From contig JAMYHL010000015.1 in the NCBI GenBank assembly GCA_025531455.1, positions 637,491 to 701,490 on the forward strand: DNA of 64,000 nt, given 5' to 3'. This DNA is from Apiotrichum sp. Y4204 (taxonomy: Eukaryota > Basidiomycota > Tremellomycetes > Trichosporonales > Trichosporonaceae). Each line of letters starts with the position of its first letter. Within the stretch, counting starts at the first letter, position 1. A model generated the notes under the pieces. That model had not been told where the DNA came from. It saw only the letters and a list, made by a program, of their open reading frames with translations, and searched no databases. Made by a program: the position numbers and the translations under genes. Shown one piece after another: positions 24,134 through 34,879 of the stretch.

Positions 24134-26170
24134 ATGGCGTCCCCTCTCACCGCCGGCTTCTGCACGCTGGTGTACAACTCGGCCGAGACGCCCTCGGGCA
24201 ACCCGACGCTGCAGGTCCTGAGCGTCAAGCGCATCAACGCGCCGGCCGCGCAGAACACGAAGGCGACGACCGACCGCTTCCGGTAAGAGTATTACCACCC
24301 TGCTGTTCTCACACCGCAGCGTCATCCTCTCGGACGGCTCGCACTTTATCCAGGCCATGCTCGCCACCCAGCTCAACCACTTTGTCGAGGACAACCAGCT
24401 CGACAAGTATGTCGTTATCAAGCTCACCAACTTTGTCACCAACTCGGTCCAGAGCCGCAAGTGAGTTTGGATCAGAATCTCCTTAAACTCACACACAGGC
24501 TCATTATTATTCTCGGCCTCGAGATTGTTCCATGGCAGGGTGACAAGATTGGCGACCCCAAGTCTCTTGACGGCGCAGCCCCCGCGCCTGCTCCCGCTGC
24601 TCCCGCACCCGCGAGGGGAGACGCGTCCAACAACCGCCCGGCACAGCCGGCCCGCCCCCGCCCCGCCGGCAAGGACATGGGTCCCATCTTCCCCATCGAG
24701 GGTCTTAGCCCGTATCAGAACAAGTGAGCTGAGAGGGCTCGGACGCTTAGCTAATGTCAGGTGGACGATCAAGGCGCGTGTGACGCAGCGGTCGGAAATC
24801 AAGCACTGGTCGAACCAGCGCGGCGAGGGCAAGCTCTTTAGTGTAACCCTCATGGACGAGACGGGCGAGATCCGCGCAACGGGCTTCAACGACGCCGTCG
24901 ACCAATTCTACAACGTCCTCGAGGAGGGCAAGGTGGGTTCTTTATCGCTATCCGCCTGACAGCAGGTGTTCTACATCTCCCGCGCAAGGATCAACATTGC
25001 CAAGAAGCAGTTTAGCACCGTCAACAACGAGTATGAGATTACGTTCGAGAGCAACACGGAGATTACACCGTGTGACGACGACTCGGTGCCGCAGATCAAG
25101 TACAACTTCCAGGGCCTTGGTGACCTCGAGGCGCTCCAGAAGGACGCGATCACCGACGTCATTGGCGTTGTCAAGGAGGTCTACGACCTGGGATCTGTCA
25201 CTTCCAAGGCGACCCAGAAGCCAGTAAGGATAAGGATTTTGGCCACCACTGACCTCAGTTTGCCAAGCGCGATATCCAGCTCGTGGACACTAGTGGCCGC
25301 CAGGTGCGCCTGACGCTGTGGGGCAAGACGGCCGAGACGTTCGACCACCAGGACGAGCCGGTGATTGCGTTCAAGGGCGTCAAGGTCAGCGATTTTGGTG
25401 GTCGTTCGCTGTCCATGTTCTCGTCTGCCACCATGTCGATTAACCCGGATCTCCCGGAGGCACACTCGCTGCGCGGGTGGTACGATGCTGAGGGCCGTAA
25501 CAAGTCGTTCACAGCGTACACAAACTCTGGTGTCTCAGGTGCAGGTGAGACGGTGCGCCCGAGCGAGATCAAGTCGATTGGCCAGGCAAAGGACGAGCAA
25601 CTGGGCATGAGCGACAAGCCCGACTTTTTCACTACGGCCGCCACTATTATGTTCATCAAGCGCGAGACGTTCTCCTACCCATCATGCGCGAACCCCGACG
25701 GATGCAACAAGAAGGTCATCGATGAGGGCGCTTCGTGGCGTTGCGAGAAATGCGATCGCTCGTGGCCTGCCCCTGTCCATCGGTGAGCTACCCAAAATAT
25801 GACCAAGCTGACAACAGATACATCCTCCAACTCAACATTATGGACTACTCTGGCGGGCTGTGGGTCACGGCGTTCAACGAGGTCGCGGAACAGATCATGG
25901 GCATGTCGGCCAACGACCTCGTAGAGCTGCGCGACACGAACGAGCCCGCCTTTGAACGCGCATTCATAAAGGGCGCAGCGACAGAGTGGAGCTTCCAGAT
26001 GATGGCCAAGCAGGACACGTTCAATGTGGGTGCTCTCCCCTCGTATAACCCAGTACTGACATTTTCAGGACCAGGTCCGCGTGCGGTACCAGTGCCGCCG
26101 GCTCGCGGCGATCGACTATGCGGCCGACAGCGCACACCTCATCCAGCAGATCAGCGCCATTTCAGTGTAA
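24134..26170 (+). CDS. RFA1: Replication protein A large subunit (RPA70)
   Basis: Predicted 592-aa large subunit of the RPA single-strand DNA-binding trimer, used in replication, repair and recombination. Eight exons: 24134-24282, 24320-24460, 24499-24723, 24761-24932, 24966-25223, 25259-25782, 25818-26025 and 26069-26170; introns are 33-43 nt. OB folds occur in order: N-terminal protein-interaction OB (residues 1-115, [12 protein letters not shown]...RFRVILSDG), an Ala/Pro linker, DNA-binding OB-A ([31 protein letters not shown]), OB-B ([20 protein letters not shown]) and OB-C with the zinc ribbon ([10 protein letters not shown]...[10 protein letters not shown]). All key zinc cysteines are present. 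Length and order are typical of the family. It is convergent with the Borealin gene. Confidence 0.97.
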
Positions 26171-26444
26171 AATAAATGCCCATGTGCAGTGTGAGGTGTA
26201 GAGACGACTGAGATGGTGCGAAGGAGGATCGAGTCGAGCATCGCGGTTATATAGTCCCAAAACGTCCCGTAAACAGCGAGAGCTCCCCGCCTCGTGCAGG
26301 CCACAACTCAGATGTAGTAGAAACTGTGTAGTTTGAAACATGCAATATCATGTCGTGCAGAGGAGGAGTACAGAACAGCAGAAGGTACAAGTGGGGGAAT
26401 GGATAGGAGGGGCAGACGGACAAGAACTACAGTATTGACTGGCA

Positions 26445-27575
26445 CTAATCCTTGAGTGCGCTCCACTCTGCCATGCGCGCCGTGAGCGCACGCACCACCT
26501 CCTCCTGCAAGCGGACCTTGACGCGGCGCTTCTCCTCGTCGTCGAGCCCACTCTCCGCGAGCTCGGCATCAATCTGCCCCGGCTCCGCGCGTGTGGGGTC
26601 AAACGTCATCGTCCGCCCGTCGCTAAGCGTGATGCTAATCTCAGTACTCTCCGCATCGGCCTCAGCCGCGCCCTGTCGGAAAAGCAGCGACGGTGCGCGC
26701 TTGCCTTTGCTCCGCGCGCTGGCGGAGCGCTGCGAGCCAGATTGAGAGAGCGCACGGCGCTCCATCACCTCTGGGTCGGGAAGCTCGTCGGAATCGGAAG
26801 AGCCCTCGGAATCGGTGTGCTCGGCATTGACGTCCACGGGCGATCCGGCAGCGGAGAAGAACGACTCGTTCCGCCGCGGCGCGCGCGGTTTGGGCGTCTT
26901 GGGAAGGTGCGGGTTGAACACGTGGTCCTGCGGAAGCGTCGACTTGCCCGTCGCGGCTGGGAGGGCGGTTTTGGCCGTCTTGATGCTCTTCTTGGCTGTT
27001 GTGCGGCGCTTGCCAGCAGCAGGGGTGACGGCGGCCTTGCGCGGGTTCTTGGAATTGCGCGATGGCGTGCTGGGTGACTGTGCGCGTTTCCTGTAAGAGA
27101 GTGAGCCACGAGATCAATACACACCACTCATCTCCACTCACCGCTTAGCAGCCGCGACGACCTCTGCCTCGTCGCGTTCCGGATGCAGCGAGGAAAACTG
27201 CTTTTTCGCGAGGGCCATGTGCGTCTCGGAAAAGCTGCCTGCCCAGCATGCCTCGAGGTCGCCGAGCGTCATGGAGAGCATGGCGCGGGGGATCATGAGC
27301 AGGTCCGCGTCCGCGAGCGCCATAAACGCCGTGAGGGCATTGTCGAGGTTGGTGCGCATGTCGCGCGTGCGATGCTCGACTGTTGTTAGAAGCTGGGATA
27401 GGGACCACATTAGGTATCTCGGCTCCATGAGACGTTAGAATGGCGACTCACTCTCGACGTCAAAGTTGTCGAGCACGGCCTGCTGGGCCTGCTTCGCGCC
27501 CTTGCGCTTCGGGGTCTGCATCGCCACGGCCTTGGGCGTCGTCGGCGGCAGGCGGCGGGTCTTGGTCGACGCCAT
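26445..27575 (-). CDS. Borealin-like subunit of the chromosomal passenger complex
   Basis: Predicted 335-aa protein of the Aurora B/INCENP/Survivin complex that controls chromosome attachment and cytokinesis. Exons are 27575-27452, 27379-27142 and 27090-26445 (introns 72 and 51 nt). The N-terminal part carries the Borealin/Nbl1 helix pair: EHRTRDMRTNLDNALTAFM, then LLMIPRAMLSMTLGDLEACW, matching the family's IP..lR.mtl.el signature that forms the three-helix bundle with INCENP and Survivin. A Lys/Arg/Ser-rich basic linker and an acidic stretch (DSEGSSDSDELPDPE) follow. The C-terminal region (TEISITLSDGRTMTFDP, then a Glu/Arg helix) could be the dimerisation part. Budding yeast Nbl1 is much shorter (73 aa), so this is the full Borealin type. 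Two E-boxes lie 278-306 bp upstream of the ATG. Confidence 0.75.
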
Positions 27576-27852
27576 GGTGTGGGGCGGTGTTGTTGGTTGG
27601 GGTGTGGGAGGAAGGTGGTTGGGGTTGGGCTGCTGTGGAGTTGCGGTACCGGTTGGTGATTGTTTCGCGGACGGGGTCCGGGCGATTTAGTTGGGGTCTG
27701 TGATGCAGAACAGTCGTGGTCTGGTGTATGAGTAGCGATGGATGGGTTGATGGATGGAGCGAAAGCACAACACTGCCTGTTGTGTTGTTTTGTTGACGGT
27801 GTGACTGTTGGCGGGATCGGCATACAAAAGTCACTCGCGTCGGGATCATTTT

Positions 27853-27880
27853 CACGTGGGAAAATCAAATGTATCACGTG
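27853..27880. promoter_or_regulatory. Pair of CACGTG E-boxes 22 bp apart
   Basis: CACGTG at 27853-27858 and 27875-27880, start-to-start 22 bp, about two helical turns. They lie between the Borealin start codon (27575) and the 3' end of CFT2 (27992), so they probably serve the Borealin promoter. Confidence 0.5.
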
Positions 27881-27991
27881 ATATCCAATCTCAGCTCGAG
27901 CTCAGCTCGAGCTTCGACATCCGAGAGTGGCAGGGACTCAAAAGATGTGGCAGAAGCTCAACAAGTCCATTGTATACATGCATCTCCAGCG

Positions 27992-30900
27992 CTACACAGT
28001 AGTGACCTGCGCATAGCTCCCATACAGCTCCTTCCTTACGGCAAAGTATGTCGCGCTCACCGCGCCCTCAATGACCACCTCGCCCTCGCCGAGCTTGCGC
28101 ACCGCGACGATCGCACCGCCAGCCTTTTTGCCGTCCTCCCCGCCCCGCGTGCGCGCCAGCACGCCGGGGCCACACACGAGCATACCCTCGCCGGCGAACT
28201 CGGCCGGGATGGAGAGCGATGCGAGGCGGTTCTTCAGCGCTAGCAGGTGCAGGTCGCCGATGAATAGTGATGACGGGAGGCGGGCAGGAGCAGAGTTGAA
28301 GGATGCGACAACCTCGACCTCGCGTGGCGGTGATGGCTCGGACTTGACTGTCACTTCCACCTCGGCGTCGGCCTTCTCTTCGGCGATCTCGGCAACTACG
28401 GGCGCTGCGTCCTCTACTGGTGCCGGCGCCTCCGTTGCTGCCGATGCTTCCTCTTCCATCTTGACGTCCTCCACTGGTGCGTTGCCGTCGGTCGGCTCTG
28501 CACCGTCGCCCTCGGCTTTTGTGTCTGCGGCATCTCCCTCTGCCGGTGCTTCGACCGCGACCTCTGCTTTTATCTCCTCTTCGGAGGGCTTCTCCTCTCC
28601 CTCGACCTCCTCCTTGACCTCCACGACAGGCGGCAGCTCGACATGCAGCGCCTCGAGCATCGGTACCGTCGAGCCGGACGCGAAGCCCAGTTTTCCGTCC
28701 ACCATCGCGACCTCGTACCCTTCGAACTGTTGTTAGTGAATGTTACATGTACAGTGAAGTGAGAAAGGGCGTGACGGGCAGGCTGGGTTTAGACCACCTT
28801 CGCGCTACCCAGGATTGTCTGCGAAGCCCACGCCCCTCCTCGTTGACCCACCTTTGACCACCGCCCGCTGAGCATTGCGGAAATGCTGTCGCCGAGCTGG
28901 AGCGAGTAGCTCTGCACATGTTCACCGATACGGACGACGTCGTTCGTCGAGGGGTGAAAGATCTCGTTTGTCATGGACGAGCTGGACGCGAAGAAGTCGA
29001 GGAGGGCTTGCGTGGCGTGCGGCGTCGACTGGACGATGACGAGTTTGCGGGGCTGGAGGTCCGTGATGATCGTCTTGATGGCCTGGCCGTCGTGCAGGCC
29101 GTCCATGTCGACATACTCGAGCGACGCGTGCAGGTCCAGTGTGACCTGCTCGCTGACGAACTTGGATGGCGGCTCGGGCGGGAGCTTGGCCTTCTCCTCC
29201 TCCTCCAGTTTGCGGCGCTTTGCCTCGCGCACCTCCTCCGTCTCGCCCTCCTCCTCAATCTCACGGCCCTTCCGGATCCACTGGCCGATATCCAGTCCCT
29301 CGCCGTACGAGTCGACCTTGCGACCCTTGGCAATGTACGGGAACATACGGAAGCGCGCCATCTCGCCGACCGCACCGCGACCAACACGCATCTGCTGGCC
29401 CTTGACGAAAATGTCGAACGACATGGTTTGTACGTTCTCGCTGTCTTCGCCAAAGCCGTTGCGTGCCTCGCGAGGGAGGTCCTCCTCGGAACCGGCTTCG
29501 CTGTCAGAATCGGAATCAGAGTCGAGGTCGTCGGCTTCCAGCATCTTGCGTGACCGGTCCAGAGCAGCCTGGTGGGCCGCTTCGCGCTCCTTCTTCTGGC
29601 GTTCCTCCTCCTCAAAAGCCGCCAGCTCTTCTCCGGCGAGCGGAACCTTGGAGTCCATCTCGATGGTCAAAGACCCAGAGAGGGGCTGAAGACCGCCGAC
29701 CTTGCCGTGTCCATAGTGCGCAGCCTCAGCCTGCTCGCTCTCCCATCGGGTGTAGAGATCTCGTGCGAGCGTGTCGTCCTCGCCGCGATTGGTGAGAAGT
29801 ACCACGTTCCCGGGAGTACTTGCCATGGCGGAGAAGAGGAATCGCGAGGGGCCATGTGACATGTTTGGCGGGATGGCGAGAACCAGTTTCGGCCGGTTGA
29901 GCGGGAATGCCTGAAGGAGTTCCGCGGGGGAGGAGAAGAACTTCACGTGACTGCTGTCAGCTCAAACGGAAGCGCCCAGCTCACCTAAAGTCGAGGGCTC
30001 CATACTCGGACATCATGTTCACAAAGTGGCGCTGCTTGCGCTTCCGCCGACCCCCATCGCCAGCGACAATATCGTCAGTGCCCGACTCCCTCACAATGCC
30101 CCCCATCCACTCGATCAGACTGCGCGCGAAGGACACCATGTCGTGTCCCGTTCGGCTGACAAGACAGAGGGGATAGTTCCAGTCCTGGCGATGTGCCTGG
30201 GGGTTCTTGCCCGCGGGGTTGAGCTTAAACGTCCAGTGCTGGTCAAGGAGGACGAGAAGTTCGAGCAGACGCGGAGACGGGTCGCACGGGAGAAGGATCG
30301 AGTGGCCGCTCTGCAGTGTAGAGTTCACAAGGTCTGGCGTTAGAGGTGACTGTGGTCTGCACGTCGTTCAACTCACCAAGAATCGCCGTCTCGCGGTCTC
30401 TCCGTTTTGGGTTGACAATCATACTCCGGTCACCTTCCACAATGAGCAGGTCTGGTCGCCTGATGTCCTCCGCGTATCCCGTGAGACCTCCCTGACCTGT
30501 GACCATGCCATCCAAGTGTCGCTCGCCGGTGTGGTTCATACCGACCGCGTACAGAACGGTACCAGATGTCGGGGAACGAATCTTGAACAGTGTTCCTCCG
30601 AGCACGTGTCCTGAAGGGAACGGCGTGAGGAGCAGATGTGATAGCTCGCCTGAGGTCAGCTTCGACATGCCCGAACAGCTGACGCACCACCAAGATGAAG
30701 CGGCTGGTTGTAGCGCGTCGCCTTGATCCAGTCAAACGCCTCGTGAATCTCCTCAACTGTAGGCACAAACGGCCCGCGGAACGGCTTCTTGCCCTTATGC
30801 AGCACTGCGTCGTCGACAGCCACCGAGTCATCTTCTACGACGGGCACAGGACATTCGCTCCGCCAGCTCTCGGCTTCGGAAAGACACACGACGCGGCCCA

Positions 30901-31248
30901 TCTCGACGGTCGGCTGGGTAGCGTATACCGGACACTTGAGGCCCCAGTGTGCGCGCGCATATGGGTATAGACCGAGGTACCGCGTGGGCGAGTGCGAGAG
31001 GAGGACGAGGGACAGTGTCGGCGCAAGTCTACCGCGTCAGTGCGATGTCACACGCAGCATCTGTACAATTATACGCACTCTCGGATCTTGGCCTCGTACT
31101 CCCATTCATCTGCGTTTGCGCTCGCGCGGTAGTCGCGCTGCCCCATGTCGAGGAGGATGCGTGCATCGTCGAGCTCGAGATAGTACGCGACAGGCTCGGT
31201 CGTGGATGACGACGACGCCGACGACGACAGCGGCGTGAGTGTGATCAT
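27992..31248 (-). CDS. CFT2: Cleavage and polyadenylation factor subunit CFT2/CPSF100
   Basis: Predicted 987-aa subunit of the mRNA 3'-end processing machinery, partner of the CPSF73/YSH1 endonuclease. Six exons: 31248-31079, 31028-30691, 30649-30377, 30333-29985, 29950-28852 and 28726-27992; introns are 34-125 nt. It has a metallo-beta-lactamase fold starting ITLTPLSSS...YYLELDDARILLDMG, then LVLLSHSPTRYLGLYPYA where catalytic relatives have the zinc-binding HxHxDH. The loss of those histidines is the normal state of CPSF100, so it is expected to be inactive. A beta-CASP region (LIVEGDRSMIVNPKRRDRE, WMGGIVRES) and the RNA-specificity segment (LVIVQSTPHATQALLDFF) follow. The C-terminal domain is interrupted by a Glu/Ala/Pro-rich acidic insert (about 28340-28640) before a conserved end. 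The start was taken at the ATG beginning MITL. Confidence 0.93.
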
Positions 31249-31917
31249 GGCCGCGGGATTGCGCTGAGGGCTGAGGGAGTGTGTGTACTCCCGACCCGTA
31301 GTGTTAAGAGGACTGTGTTGATGGAGAGTGTTACCTGGATGTCGAGAACTACGACCTTGCCTCAACAATGGAAAGTGACTTCAGACGACGAAACGAGACC
31401 GACAAGATCACAGGCTGGGATCTCGATGAACGAATCAACGGAACCAAACTCCCACGTAGCTTACGCGTGTATACTACGTGGCCTTTTGCTTCCGTCTCGC
31501 GTCTCATCCGCTCCGAGTAGCCCAAGAGTCTTAGATAAATAATAAGCTGCAGGGCCCAGAGCACCGCTTTATGTAATCGCGCCTGATCCACGACGCTTGC
31601 CGCCCATTTCGTTAGACCCGTTCCTGTGCATCGTGCGCCGATCCAGCCCTGCCAGGCCCCCGGTCCGCGGCCTCCTATCCTGATGCGGAAGGAGGCGCGC
31701 TGGCGCACAGGCATCCAGGCACGAATACTAGTCCTCTCATGAAAGAAAATCGTCACAGCAGGAGATTTTGGGTGGCAGATGGTGTGGTACTTGTTCCTGT
31801 TTGTCATGTTGACTCGTCATGGATGCGGATGCATGGGGCTGGGAAGCGATGGGAAGCGGACAACAGCCTCCTCAATCGGTGTTCCTGGCAGATCAATACT
31901 AGTTGTGCGGGGTCATG

Positions 31918-31975
31918 GAGAGGAGCGAGACAGAGACACAAGGAGACAAAGAGACAGAGAGACAGAGAGACAACG
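31918..31975. repeat. GAGACA-rich purine repeat
   Basis: Roughly ten imperfect copies of GAGACA / GAGACAAA on the plus strand in non-coding DNA. Confidence 0.8.
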
Positions 31976-34194
31976 ACGGTACGGCGGACCGAGCGGGGAA
32001 CCGGCAGGATGGCGATGGAGCCAGATCAGATGAGATCCGCCGTCGCGCACCTACGCCGACGATGGCGGGAACTGCTGCGGGCTGTGCGGGGACTGCGGGC
32101 AGCGGTTGCGGCAGCGGTCGCGGCACCGGGCACGGCGGTGTGCGGAAGCGAGTACCGCGCCTTATGGCTTGCTATTCGGTGTACAGCATGTAAAGCTTGT
32201 CGAGATGGATCCTTGTTGACACAGCGGATGCAGCTGCAACCTCTGACTCAGGTCGGTTGTGGAATGAACGGCATCGCGAGGTCATCCGCTCATGGATCAC
32301 GGATCGGAAAAGTCCTTCGGGGTCGGATGAAAGCGAAGGCATGTCATGGGCCATCATGACACAATTCACAAGTCGCCGAGGACCTAGGACGCTTAGAAGT
32401 TGCGGGCACTCCATCTGCAGCCTTTCACATGATGGAAGGGGGTGCGAAACCTTGTGAAAACCTTAACTTTTACTGCTGATATTGGGAGAGGATAACAAGG
32501 GACAGGAAGGAGGATGCCAGGGAGAAGGACCCAGGGCAGCGAGAGGCCCATTGCGATATCGAGCATAACGTCCATCACGCATGCTTGGTGGGTGGACATT
32601 GTGCCCAGGGCGCCTGCAACTTGTTCTCGCGCCTTGTTCTCGCGCTGCCAAGGCAACTCATATGGGTCCGATGGTCTGGCCACTATTGCCTCGGCATGCG
32701 GCCTCTGTCCTGGATCAATAACATGGTTTCCGGCTGATTGCAACCTTCAATTCCTTTGGCGGTAGCTCAGCACCGACCAGCATGGCGAGGACCCTCATTT
32801 CTCAAGTGCCCTCTGGACATTCTATTCCTATTTATCACACTACGTCTTGAAAGACGTCCGCCGCCGCCGCCACAGCCTCGCTTGGGAGCGTTTGCGCTTG
32901 AGTCGTTTGTTCCATCCGCGCCTCCCCTTCATCCAGATTCAGCCGCCGCCTCTGTTGCATCTCTCTCCGCAGTGCGCAGCCAAAGTCTGTGTAGTAGGAA
33001 GAAGTCGTGACTGAACCAGACATTCATTGCTATCTGCAATCTGATCATTTCGGCCAGGGACAGACTACCCACCTGCCCTTGTACCTGTCTGGCTATAGCC
33101 TACAACCTCGGCTACTTGATACCGGTGGGGTACATCGTGGGCAGCAACCGCTAGAGAGTGATCTCTCCGTATTGCGATTGTGGAGCAGTGGGATAGTGGG
33201 AATGAAGGGCGATAGGGGTGATGGCGAGAAATTCCAAAGTCCGACTGGTCACGAGCAACAGGGAGCCAGGGATGCAGGAGGACGATTGGAGGCTCGATAG
33301 ATGGTCCAGACCACAACAAATGCGCACACAGGGAGGAGGAGGAAAAAATGGGGCGCCGATGGCGAGTGGGACTTTGCCTGGGTTAGATATCCAGATGGAT
33401 CATTTGGGACCAGAACATGCATGATAACCGACCCCAAAGAGCCCATCCACTCTGAGGAGTGGTGTCGCTCGGATCAGTATGAGGCATATGCGTATGCGGG
33501 GCAGTGCATGCATGATGTCCCAGCAGAGGCCGTCCGATGAGCAGACAGGACTGGCTCCACTCTTCATCTCTGTACAGAGAGTCTCTCTATCTAATCCACC
33601 TGCTCACCGTCCCACTGATCCACTGATCCGCGCTGAGCATGCTGAGCATTACCAAGTGGAAGTAGAAGTGGAAGTGGAGGTGATTGCATGATTATGGTCC
33701 CCCCGCCTCACTCCGCCTTGGCTCTTTTCATGTCTCTAGCGTGCTCCCTCCCACCTCGATCCGATATCCCCCTCCCATCTCTCCCCTCTCCCTCTCCTCC
33801 CTCTCCTCCCGCTCCTCATCTCTGGTCTCTCATTGATTTTCGCGCTCTTCTATCAGCAGTCACCGTCTCTCGTTTCCATCGGCATCCATCCATCCTTCCC
33901 ATCATCTCTCACATCATAATCATTACCGTCATTACCATTGTCAACACCGCCTTTTTGGCCCGCATCCATCCACATCTATACAGGCATCCAGCAAACCGAC
34001 ATCCACCTTATCCCTTTACTTGTTCAATTCATTCATATTACTATCAAACTCTACTACTCCTCTCCGACTGTCTATCCGCCCTCTTGGGTTTCCCTTATCC
34101 CTTATCCACCGCACGCTCCTCCGCCCTCTCTGCCTCTCCGTCTCCCTCTCGCCCTGGTGTTGTCTCGATCAGATCGTAGTCTTTTTGGGCATTG

Positions 34195-34220
34195 ATCTCT
34201 CTCTCTCACACACACACACC
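34195..34220. repeat. CT and CA dinucleotide microsatellite
   Basis: A run of CT followed directly by CA repeats in the leader of the ARF-GEF gene. Confidence 0.8.
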
Positions 34221-34879
34221 TTCTCGCTCCCTTTTCCTTTTCCCTGTAGGCCCCGACTCGAGTACTCGGTCCTTCCGTCCCGCCAGACACTACGCGCGTG
34301 CACAAGTACGCCTCACACACACCAAGACCACCACCACGACTGGTACCTGCACTCGACCGAATCGCGCCCTCGATGCATCGTCGTGCCTAAAACCCATCAG
34401 ACGGCCAAAACGTGCGCCCTTCCCCCACCCTTCGGACCTTCTCTTTCTGTTCTCCGTGCGTGGACGTCCGAAGGCAACTCGCGACTCGACCGAAAGGGAC
34501 AAAAAACAGAGAGCGAGCGAGTGACAGAAGAGAGTGACGGATCAAGAGATCACACACAGTGTCCACTCTCACGCGCGCGATCCCTGTGCCGTCGACGCTC
34601 CCTTGTGTCATCCTTCAACCCCCTTGTCCGCTCTTCCATCCGTCAGGACTTTGTCAGGACTTTTAAGGACTCTGGCATCTTTGTCATTCCAAAGACAGCA
34701 CTTTTCCTGCTTCCACTTGCAGCATCCGAATCACTCGGATCCTCGGACTGGCCTGGCCCATCCCGCGTTCCCTTCCACCTCCTCGCTCGCCGCCTTCCTT
34801 CGCTGCACTCTACACTTTGTTTCTCCACCCGTCCACCTAGCATTCACCCTTTTTTGTCCTCACCACACCGCTCGCCAGC

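Larger units (their letters stand above)
31249..34879. other. 3.6-kb spacer; right part is a CT-rich leader of the ARF-GEF gene
   Basis: No gene is recognised. It holds a GAGACA-rich purine tract (31918-31975), a GAAGTG repeat (33656-33680) and a CT/CA microsatellite (34195-34220). From about 33690 to 34879 the plus strand is strongly pyrimidine-rich, like other leaders in the window, with several short upstream ATGs. The longest ORF on the plus strand (31739-32359) has no domain and skewed repeats, so I do not call it. Confidence 0.5.

Noticed and set aside
31739..32359. 206-codon open frame on the plus strand
   Set aside because: Part is a translation of the GAGACA repeat; the rest has no recognisable fold.
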